Source of the DNA: DATNPH01 sp036703315
GTDB taxonomy: Bacteria > Cyanobacteriota > Cyanobacteriia > Cyanobacteriales > Coleofasciculaceae
Length of the DNA: 23,400 nt
Direction: 5' to 3'
Assembly: GCA_036703315.1 (NCBI GenBank)
Contig: DATNPH010000225.1
Coordinates: 1 to 23,400, forward strand
Position 1 is the first letter of the stretch, and the number at the start of each line of letters is the position of its first letter. Under the pieces are notes generated by a model that had not been told where the DNA came from, did not search any database, and saw nothing but the letters and a program-made list of their open reading frames with translations. Made by a program: the position numbers and the translations under genes. Positions 7,431 through 14,602 of the stretch are shown here, one piece after another.

Positions 7431-7773
7431 CTGGCGATTGTCGGTGTTTCTCAAATCAGTGATGCTAAATCTAGCAACTAGTACCGCTACCCGGAAGTCA
7501 AAAGTCAAAAAGCTTTATTTCTAAACTTTTGAGCTTGTTTCAGATGGTAGACTTATTTGGATCGTGATGTACTAGTGCAGACTACCAGAAATAAGTAATA
7601 ACCACCTTACAAGCGGTTGAATGCCTTATGCTCAAAGGACTTTTGACGGCGCTGGTGCCGGGAATTCATTTCCCGGCAAGGAAGCCCCCCACAAGGTTTT
7701 GACTTCCAAGGGAGCGGCACTAGCGATCGCCATGTCTCTCTCATATCATCGGGAAATCCCTTTCAGTAAGGCG
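7431..7773. other. Spacer between transporter and fibrillin genes
   Basis: No gene seen in these 343 bp. It holds one 9-bp hairpin (7656-7678), a HIP1 octamer near 7723, and presumably the fibrillin promoter. Part of the sequence looks like repeat-derived DNA. Confidence 0.5.
7656..7678. repeat. Hairpin repeat unit TGCCGGGAA/TTCCCGGCA
   Basis: A perfect 9-bp inverted repeat around TTCAT. It resembles the palindromes with GGAAT/ATTCC cores at 22997-23018 and 23098-23119, so it is probably a solo unit of the same class of dispersed hairpins. It lies about 100 bp past the transporter stop, where it could also stop or stabilise that transcript. Confidence 0.55.
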
Positions 7774-8718
7774 TTACTTTCCTGAACGGTGTTCTCGACT
7801 CAGCAATGCAACGCTCAACGTCACGATAACCACTCCAACAAGTTGCAAACCCTTTAGTGTTTCCTGAATTGTTAACCAAGCCAAGATGACCGTGAGTGCT
7901 GGATTGCTAGCGCCGATCATCGAGGCAGACGTGGCACCGATAAGACGAATACCGAAGTTGTTCAGCAGGTGTCCGACAAAAGTAGCGATCGCAGACAGCA
8001 GTCCTCCAATCCAGAGGGGAGTCCAGGCAAGCTGAGCCTCATGCACATTCCAGATCAGGAGACTGAGTGTTGATAACACTAACGTGGTCGCAAAACTGAT
8101 CCAGGTAAAAGGAACGGGATGCAACGTTTCAAAGCTCTTTTGAGCAATAACAGTATACAGAGCATACGTAATCCCGGAAGTAATCCCGGTGATGATGCCG
8201 ATCGAGCTATTGCCATCTGCCGTCGTATTGGAATGGGGCATCGTCAGGAAACTCCCCAGTAATACCAGCCCCATCACACTCCAGCGAAACAGAGTCGGGC
8301 GACTCCCAAACAGTCGCCAGGAAAATAGTGCTGTGAAAACGGGATAGGTAAAGAAGAGGGTTAAGGCAATGCCTGTAGGGATTAGCCCGATGGAAATATA
8401 GAGCAGTGCCAGGTAGAGATACATGAGAAACCCGCCTCCAACCGATTGCAGCAGGAGTGTGCGTTGTTCTACATTCCGTAACTGTCCAATGTCTTTCCAG
8501 GTCGGAGGGTAGAGCTTCGGTGCAAGGAATGCCATCAACGGGACGACTAACAGCATCCGCATGAACATCAATAGGAATGAGTTTTGCAACGTAGGTGTAA
8601 CAAAACCTCCAGTTTGGAACATTCCCAGAATCGTGTGTTCATTGAATAGAACTCTGACGATTACATTTTGGAAACAGAAAAAGACAGACGCCAGCAGAAC
8701 GATTAAAAAACCAAGCAC
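7774..8718 (-). CDS. EamA-type DMT superfamily transporter
   Basis: A 314-aa integral membrane protein with two EamA repeats (about 3-160 and 173-306) and about ten hydrophobic helices, the standard layout of drug/metabolite exporters. Helix-rich landmarks include GLIPTGIALTLFFTYPVFTALFS (mid first repeat, about 111-133) and ASNPALTVILAWL (second repeat, about 270-282). Substrates in the family range from amino acids to metabolites; none can be inferred here. The start is GTG at 8718; no better ATG exists before the first membrane segment. It lies 75 bp after the acyltransferase gene on the same strand and could share its transcript. Its 3' end is duplicated at 6430-6650. Confidence 0.9.
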   Translation of the reverse strand: MLGFLIVLLASVFFCFQNVIVRVLFNEHTILGMFQTGGFVTPTLQNSFLLMFMRMLLVVPLMAFLAPKLYPPTWKDIGQLRNVEQRTLLLQSVGGGFLMYLYLALLYISIGLIPTGIALTLFFTYPVFTALFSWRLFGSRPTLFRWSVMGLVLLGSFLTMPHSNTTADGNSSIGIITGITSGITYALYTVIAQKSFETLHPVPFTWISFATTLVLSTLSLLIWNVHEAQLAWTPLWIGGLLSAIATFVGHLLNNFGIRLIGATSASMIGASNPALTVILAWLTIQETLKGLQLVGVVIVTLSVALLSREHRSGK

Positions 8719-8793
8719 CCTTGATATTGACCCTAAAGTATAGTTCGATTCTACTGAGGAGATGAACTGGAGAATCGTATTCTAGAGGTTGCA

Positions 8794-9645
8794 TCAGCCG
8801 TTGTGCTGTTCTACTGTTTGGACTAAACAGTCTAACTCTTGCTGCATCTGAGTGCAGACTTGGTGATAGCAGGTATCAACATAATCGCGATCGCGAGCAG
8901 CTTCTCGACCGTAACGTTCAAAAATAACGGGTGGGCAGACTCGTGTGTGGATTGGCACGGGCAGCGGAATATTGGGGAGAGGACCGATCCCCAGCCCCCA
9001 AGGTAATCCAAGATAGATGGGAAAAACTTCTGGATCGATATCCAAAAGCCAGGGCATTCCCCATTCGTGGAGTTGCCGCACTTGTTGATAGAAGTCAGCC
9101 AAGATAATCAGTGTATCGTGAGCACCGTGGGATATAAGTGGCACAATTGGGACGTTTTCCTGTAGCGCCAGTTTGATAAAAGCTCGATTGCTATTCAGGC
9201 AGATTTTGTTACGCAAGCAATGGGGTCGAAACACATCTTGCGCGCCACCGGGGTAGACGAGAACACTTGCGCCTTGATGCAAAGCAGCGATCGCCATTTT
9301 GGGATGAGCTATCACGGCACCAAACTGAGCCGCGAAGTGTCCCACCATCGGAAAGCTTTTCCAGATAGTCGGATGTAGTAGACCATAGACAGGACGTTCA
9401 GTGCCGAACCGTCGAAACCAGTCATACATCATCATGACCATATCAGGGACGGCTAAGCCTCCATTATGGGAACCGACCAACAGTACTTTGTCCTGGGGCG
9501 GAATATGGTGCCAGCCACTAGTTTGCACCCGAAAATAGTAACGATACAGCCACTCTGGGAGTGGCATTAGAGATTGAATAACTTTAGGATTTCGTTGATC
9601 CAGAGACCAGCCCAGTCTGGCTGTAAGGTTAGGTTGTTTACGCAT
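8794..9645 (-). CDS. Lysophospholipid-acyltransferase-like (PlsC/DGAT2-related) protein
   Basis: A 283-aa acyltransferase-superfamily protein. The catalytic block is SHNGGLAVPD, with H60 and D68. The glycerophosphate-binding block is VYPGGAQD at 130-137, a YPGG form found in the branch related to DGAT2 and phytyl-ester synthases rather than the FPEGTR of PlsC. The His to Asp spacing is seven residues, longer than the four of the classical HX4D box. The hydrophobic segments (about 200-232) suggest membrane association. Likely activity is acyl transfer to a lipid alcohol, for example a glycerolipid, phytol or quinone; this is inference from family. The start ATG lacks a clear ribosome site. It is followed after 75 bp by the transporter gene. 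Confidence 0.8.
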   Translation of the reverse strand: MRKQPNLTARLGWSLDQRNPKVIQSLMPLPEWLYRYYFRVQTSGWHHIPPQDKVLLVGSHNGGLAVPDMVMMMYDWFRRFGTERPVYGLLHPTIWKSFPMVGHFAAQFGAVIAHPKMAIAALHQGASVLVYPGGAQDVFRPHCLRNKICLNSNRAFIKLALQENVPIVPLISHGAHDTLIILADFYQQVRQLHEWGMPWLLDIDPEVFPIYLGLPWGLGIGPLPNIPLPVPIHTRVCPPVIFERYGREAARDRDYVDTCYHQVCTQMQQELDCLVQTVEQHNG

Positions 9646-9812
9646 CGAGGCATCATTTTAGCTGGATTGGGAAGCACAGGGCAATCACTGCGCTGTTGCT
9701 AGTAGCTCTGAGACTGTTTTGAAGCTATACCCTCTGATCCCTCAACCCAGCGATGATCTTCTTCACTGAACCATCCGCCTGTTGCTGTGAGCAAATATCT
9801 TTATTTACATAG

Positions 9813-11168
9813 TTACATCATTTGAGCCAAAGCTTGCTCATCCCCTAAATCTTGCAAGAATCGATCTTTGTCGAATGTATACTCTTGACCCAGAAAAGCT
9901 AATATTTTTTCTGTATCATATTCGGCATTCTGCAAACAAGTTGAAGCTCCAGGAGAGGGCGTTATGTTAAACAAGATATTCTCTCCTACAATTTTAGCTT
10001 CTCCTAACTCAAGGCGCTTAGTCTTAAGATTAACAATTTGAGGTCTGATTCCTCCATACCCTTTGGCAAGCTGTAGGTCGCTTAATTGTATTGAAGGAAC
10101 AATTTTTTGAACTTCTTTTAAAAATAACCTTCTGCCAATTAACGGGATATCGTAAATATAATTTTTCACGATATATTTCAATATCACTTGATCGGAAAGG
10201 ATATTAAAAAAGCTCAGGAAAGCATTTAGGCTGAGTCCAGCCGTTTGAAAATACTTAACAATACTAGCCTTGTTACGCTGTTCCAACAAAAAAGTAACTT
10301 TGGCGGTAGGGCCAAATCTAGTCTTACTTTGATCGTGAACTTCTGAATCTCCATGAATAGCTGCAAAAGGTATTTTTTTGAGTTGTACAGTATAAACTTT
10401 CCCGTTTAAAACACCTGGTGCAAGGTAAAAATTTCCAGCCACATTCAGGAGCGCATAATCTTTTCCATACCCTAAAGATTTGGCAAACAGTAAACTATAA
10501 GCTGCCGCCGTAAAAACAACCACCTTAGCGACTACCACTTCTCTGTCAGTCTGGATTTGGTATAGTTCTCCTTCTTTCTGGATATTCTTAACCTTTGTCC
10601 CCATCATTAAATCAATTTCTTTTTGATTGTTCTTAATTGATTTCTCCAGAAAAGATTGGGCTAGTTTTTGAAAGTCTATTGTGTAACCTTCTTCAGTAAA
10701 TAGAGCAATAATTTCTTCTTCAGGCACCCTATCCTTGACTACATTAGGTTCTAGTAATGCTATTTCTTCTTTTTCAACTAATTTTAATTTAGGGAATAGT
10801 GACTTAAATTCTTTGTATCTTTCTCGAAGTTCTTCAGTTTGTTCTTTACCTATAGCTAAAACCATTTTGTGATATTTGCTATAAGTCTCTTGCTGCGGGT
10901 CATTTCTCAAAATATAGTTTTTAACTAGGCTAGCGGCTCTCTTGACTTTTTGAGCTTTTTCCAAAGTATAGTTAGTTTCTATATCTCCAAAATGAAGCGT
11001 TTGGCTATTGCTCGTTTTATGAGAATTACCTAAAGCGACTTCTGGTTGTTTTTCTATCAAAACAATATTGTTTATGTTGGTGTAATTGCTTAAGCTGTAT
11101 AATAAGGCAGTTCCAGAGATTCCACCTCCAATGATGGCTACTTCATAGATGCTGTTCTTGACTTGCAT
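9813..11168 (-). CDS. mqo: FAD-dependent malate:quinone oxidoreductase-like protein
   Basis: A 451-aa flavoprotein. The N-terminal Rossmann strand has GGGISG at 14-19 and an acidic residue ending the second strand (LIEK). Further blocks are NSQTLHFGDIETNYT (54-68), GYGGIRPQ and, near the C terminus, TPSPGASTCLQNAEYD. These blocks match, as I recall them, the malate:quinone oxidoreductases of Helicobacter and Campylobacter, which oxidise malate to oxaloacetate and pass electrons to membrane quinone. I set the start at ATG 11168, preceded by GGAG five nt upstream; a GTG at 11210 in the same frame adds 14 unlikely residues. Composition is strongly AT-rich and unlike neighbours, suggesting transfer. 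A related 2-hydroxyacid oxidase is the main alternative. Confidence 0.72.
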   Translation of the reverse strand: MQVKNSIYEVAIIGGGISGTALLYSLSNYTNINNIVLIEKQPEVALGNSHKTSNSQTLHFGDIETNYTLEKAQKVKRAASLVKNYILRNDPQQETYSKYHKMVLAIGKEQTEELRERYKEFKSLFPKLKLVEKEEIALLEPNVVKDRVPEEEIIALFTEEGYTIDFQKLAQSFLEKSIKNNQKEIDLMMGTKVKNIQKEGELYQIQTDREVVVAKVVVFTAAAYSLLFAKSLGYGKDYALLNVAGNFYLAPGVLNGKVYTVQLKKIPFAAIHGDSEVHDQSKTRFGPTAKVTFLLEQRNKASIVKYFQTAGLSLNAFLSFFNILSDQVILKYIVKNYIYDIPLIGRRLFLKEVQKIVPSIQLSDLQLAKGYGGIRPQIVNLKTKRLELGEAKIVGENILFNITPSPGASTCLQNAEYDTEKILAFLGQEYTFDKDRFLQDLGDEQALAQMM

Positions 11169-11566
11169 AGTTTCTCCAAAATTTAAAGAAGAATGAGAAA
11201 ATATAAACACTAGAGAGGATAAAACTCCCTAACCTCAATAAAAGCATATCAACTAGTTATACAACATAAAGTAAATTGCTTTAACCCATAGCCTCAAGTA
11301 GAATATTTGGATAATTTAAAATATTTTTGGAGTGCAAGTTGTATCACAATTTGCCAATCAGACTTATAGTAATTATTTTTAGAATAACAACCTCTACGCT
11401 AGGATAAGTCTCTCCACAGTTATACTGGCGCTCCTTCGTGAGGTAGAAAAGCAGCTAGACCCAAGCGGAAATCTGGCAATCCCGACCTGTGCAGCGGCGC
11501 AATCGATCTAGCCCCATACAAAGAATTTATGATAGTGAACTTAACACTCACGGTAGCCGTACTACT
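11169..11566. other. Divergent promoter region between mqo and the serine hydrolase
   Basis: About 400 bp between two divergent genes. The left two thirds is AT-rich. A weak sigma-70-like pair on the plus strand is TTGCCA (11351-11356) and TATTTT (11374-11379) with a 17-bp spacer. It would give a 5' leader of about 180 nt for the hydrolase. No gene seen. Confidence 0.35.
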
Positions 11567-12790
11567 ATGTTGAACAGAAGGCTGTTGGCTCAGATTCTCA
11601 CAGCATTCCTCACCTTGACGCTGGTTTTTGTCTTTCATCAAACAAAGCCATTCAGGGCTAAAGTCACTGCCAATCGCCTGGGCAACAGATTAGCCGTGGT
11701 ATCGATATCTAATCAAGATTCCCTGAATCAAAAATTTCAGCAAATTCTTGATAATCAGGTAGCTCAAGGAGTTCCTGGTGTGACAATGTATATCACGACA
11801 GGTGATGGCTGGACTTGGAGTGGAGCTAGTGGCTTCTCCAACTTGCAGGAGCATACACCAATGAAGGCAAGCGATCGCTTCCGAATCATGAGCGCCACGA
11901 AGACATTTGTTGCCACGGTAGTACTCCAACTGGCTCAAGAAGGCAAACTGGGTGACAAGGGACTAGACAATACAATTGGTAAGTTGCTCCCAGAAGCGAT
12001 CGCCAATCGCATCCCTAATCACGATCAAATCACAGTTCGTCATCTACTCAACCACAGATCAGGTCTGTTCAATTACACCGACAACGAACGGTATGAGAAG
12101 GAAACGTTTAGCGAAGGAACTCTAGATAATGTCATTGACTGGGCGTTTGGTCAGGGTTCCAAACCACCGTCGTTCGCTCCTGGTAAACGTTTCGACTATT
12201 GTGATACAAACGCGATTGTTGCTGAGCTGATTGTCCAACATCTAACAGGACATCCCCTTGCCGCCGAGATACGCGATCGCATTCTCACACCCTTAGGACT
12301 CAAAAATACCTATATGGAACGAGTCGAAGCCGGAGCTGTTGTAAGCAGCGGTTTCGTTCATGGCTACGTAGAGGAAACCCACAAGCATGAGCAGAGCTTA
12401 GTTGGTCTACTTACTAAATATTTCACTCCAAGTAGTCCAGTAATTAAAGATGTGACGGATTCAGGTGATGTTGTAGGTACGGGTGATGGTGGGTTAATTT
12501 CTAATGCTGAAGACTTAGCACTATTTGCCAAGGAGTTGTTGGGTAAAAGAACTCTGCTCAATGCAAAAGTCTTCAACCAAATGGTTCACTTCAACGATCA
12601 TGTAGGCTTAGGTGTGTTCGAGGAAGACGTTTCATTCGGTAGAATATGGGGCCACTCTGGTAGCTGGCACGGCTATACCGCTCAAATGTACTTTCTCCCC
12701 GACCAAAATGTAGCAGCAGCGGCTCTAGGGAACGGAACTAATGCTAACCCAGGACGCATGTTACAAGAGGCACTGAGTTTCTTGTTTTGA
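11567..12790 (+). CDS. Exported class C beta-lactamase-like serine hydrolase
   Basis: A 407-aa protein of the AmpC/D-alanyl-D-alanine carboxypeptidase superfamily. An N-terminal hydrophobic segment (LLAQILTAFLTLTLVFVF) after MLNRR indicates export or membrane anchoring. The nucleophile motif is SATK (S109, K112). The second motif reads Y211-C-D in FDYCDTN, where penicillin-recognising members usually have YSN. The third, KTG-equivalent, is HSG (363-365) in WGHSGSWHGY. Such proteins act in the periplasm as peptidases, esterases or peptidoglycan carboxypeptidases; the substrate is open. I chose the ATG at 11567 because it puts the signal sequence at the start; the frame is open to a GTG at 11489. 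Convergent with the DUF4139 genes. Confidence 0.88.
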   Translation: MLNRRLLAQILTAFLTLTLVFVFHQTKPFRAKVTANRLGNRLAVVSISNQDSLNQKFQQILDNQVAQGVPGVTMYITTGDGWTWSGASGFSNLQEHTPMKASDRFRIMSATKTFVATVVLQLAQEGKLGDKGLDNTIGKLLPEAIANRIPNHDQITVRHLLNHRSGLFNYTDNERYEKETFSEGTLDNVIDWAFGQGSKPPSFAPGKRFDYCDTNAIVAELIVQHLTGHPLAAEIRDRILTPLGLKNTYMERVEAGAVVSSGFVHGYVEETHKHEQSLVGLLTKYFTPSSPVIKDVTDSGDVVGTGDGGLISNAEDLALFAKELLGKRTLLNAKVFNQMVHFNDHVGLGVFEEDVSFGRIWGHSGSWHGYTAQMYFLPDQNVAAAALGNGTNANPGRMLQEALSFLF

Positions 12791-12801
12791 ACGGTTAATG
12801 G

Positions 12802-12833
12802 TTCATGGCTCATAGCTCATTCATGGCTCATAG
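12802..12833. repeat. Tandem 14-bp direct repeat
   Basis: TTCATGGCTCATAG occurs at 12802-12815 and again at 12820-12833, an 18-bp period. It lies between the stops of two convergent genes. No stem with a T tract is present, so it is not an evident terminator. Confidence 0.6.
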
Positions 12834-12872
12834 TAATTACCAAAAGTACATACTTGTAGGCAGCGAGGCGTA

Positions 12873-14474
12873 TCAAAGCCCTTGTACTTCTGGAGCGGCG
12901 GATATTGTAAACACAAGAGAAGCTTGCAGTTGAGAGTACGGCTCTAGAGTAAAATTCCAGGTACAAAAACCGTTTTCATCAGACTGCACACCGCTTGTAG
13001 TCTTTTCTGCAACTACCTCAACCTTCACCTGCTCCAGTTCAGAAACAGGTATTCGTTCTGTGGTTTTAACAACCCTTGGCTCTGCACCAATATTAGAGAG
13101 AAATAACTTAGTTGTCGTGGTCAGCTTATTCCACTTAGTGAGATGATCTTGTTTTCGTTTTTGGGTAGTCGTGCGTTGTACACGCATTGCCGCATCTGGA
13201 CCCCATCCTAGGGCAAACGTCTCCCCAGGAGCAATGAAACCGATTGACGTTTTTCCAACAAACTCTGTTGAACGTACTAAATCCACTGGTCCTGCAAGAA
13301 TGGGAAAATTAGCTGTATTCGTCTGCTCACTCTTGAGGACAACCTGACAAGCTATTTCTGGCATCAAGACATATTCTACAAAGGCTTCTGAGGAGAAGCT
13401 GAAAATCGGCACACGATAGGGACGACCATCAGAAGGAATGGTGGCTTTGCTCCCTGAACGCATGTTGCGGACTTCTCCACCATCGTCAACACCAGGTACC
13501 TCGACAGTAACAGGTGTTTCTACAGGAGTAGGGGGTGCACCGATTCCCAAACCTGTTGTTTGAATTGTCTGATTCCGAGCTTGAATGATAATTTGCTGAG
13601 ATTTTTCCTGCACATTCAATAGATCATCGGTGAGGAGAGGCGGTTCACTACCGAGAGAGGTGCGTGCTGTAGAAAATACCAAATCTACATCTGTCCAATC
13701 TTCCCCCGTGCGTTGCCAGACACAGCCATCGACTCGCAATGAGACAGTCTGCTTATCCTCTAGCAGCAGACGTGCTTGGTGCCAAGGACGCCACATAGCA
13801 TTGGGAACTACATAGTCGAAGGCAATTTCGTATTCGTCGGCTTGGGGAATCATTAAATCCGCTTCGATGTAGGCTGCATAGACCAGATCAGGGCGAGACA
13901 GAGCCTGTGCTTTAGCAATCAAGTCATTAATCTGCTGGCTTAGATGCTCTTGAGTGTGATAGCTGCTCAAGATTTCGGCACGCAATTCTCGCAATTGCTT
14001 AAATAGAGTAGTCAGTTGTTCTCGCCAGGATTTAGGGTCAATTTGTCCCCATACAGCATCTACGGGTAGCTCCTGCAAACCCTTTGCCAGTATAGTGTTT
14101 ATCCGCTCAAAGCAAGAATCTAAGTGGTGACGGTCTTCAGTAAGAGTATTGAAGGTTTTGAGGAGCGATCGCACTTGTGCTTCCAACGCTTGGACTTCAG
14201 TCGGTTGATCGCTTTCCTTGACTAACATTTTACGGCGGACACGAACATCATCAATGCGTGCTCCTGGATAGTTCCCTAAGAATTCAGCACGGAGAGATTT
14301 ATCCGACAAAACAGGGGCAACTTGCTCGACTCTGACTCGCCACAATCCTTGCGTTAAGTTGACTTTACCCGTTCGCCGCACCTGTGCCCGGTCTTCTAAA
14401 AGCGTTACGACACAAACAGGTGCATTTACTATTAATTCCTGTATTCTTGGTTGCGATCGCTCAATTGCTTGCAT
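12873..14474 (-). CDS. DUF4139 (MuiA-like) protein, shorter paralogue
   Basis: A 533-aa protein of the mucoidy-inhibitor MuiA family. An N-terminal DUF4140-like strand-rich part (about 22-85) is followed by helical, probably coiled-coil, stretches (about 92-195) and the DUF4139 beta domain (about 205-525). Blocks shared with the upstream neighbour are VVPNAMWRPWHQ (222-233), CVWQRTGEDW (251-260) then LVFSTA, IPSDGRPYRV (346-355) and FPILAGPVDL (390-399). No signal peptide or membrane segment is visible, so it appears cytoplasmic. The biochemical role of the family is not established. It lies 128 bp after the longer paralogue on the same strand, probably in one operon. Confidence 0.85.
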   Translation of the reverse strand: MQAIERSQPRIQELIVNAPVCVVTLLEDRAQVRRTGKVNLTQGLWRVRVEQVAPVLSDKSLRAEFLGNYPGARIDDVRVRRKMLVKESDQPTEVQALEAQVRSLLKTFNTLTEDRHHLDSCFERINTILAKGLQELPVDAVWGQIDPKSWREQLTTLFKQLRELRAEILSSYHTQEHLSQQINDLIAKAQALSRPDLVYAAYIEADLMIPQADEYEIAFDYVVPNAMWRPWHQARLLLEDKQTVSLRVDGCVWQRTGEDWTDVDLVFSTARTSLGSEPPLLTDDLLNVQEKSQQIIIQARNQTIQTTGLGIGAPPTPVETPVTVEVPGVDDGGEVRNMRSGSKATIPSDGRPYRVPIFSFSSEAFVEYVLMPEIACQVVLKSEQTNTANFPILAGPVDLVRSTEFVGKTSIGFIAPGETFALGWGPDAAMRVQRTTTQKRKQDHLTKWNKLTTTTKLFLSNIGAEPRVVKTTERIPVSELEQVKVEVVAEKTTSGVQSDENGFCTWNFTLEPYSQLQASLVFTISAAPEVQGL

Positions 14475-14602
14475 AATCTTATTTCTCTAGTACCTGCCAG
14501 ATTCCTACATCATCTGAAGGATGAAATACAACACACTTGTTAATGGGAATCTAAAACTGTCTCCAGGTTGGGATGAAGTAGAAGTTTTATCCTTTATTTG
14601 TG

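Noticed and set aside
7431..7508. N-terminal extension of the fibrillin gene from a TTG
   Set aside because: The extra 26 residues come from a TTTTGACTTTTGACTTCC run common between cyanobacterial genes and are absent from the family pattern.
9646..9812. Minus-strand stretch reading GWFSEEDHRWVEG after the mqo stop
   Set aside because: About 30 codons only, preceded by a stop, no start with ribosome site and no recognised family; could be a remnant but unsupported.
11169..11210. GTG start for mqo adding 14 residues
   Set aside because: The ATG at 11168 has a good GGAG and starts directly before the Rossmann strand.
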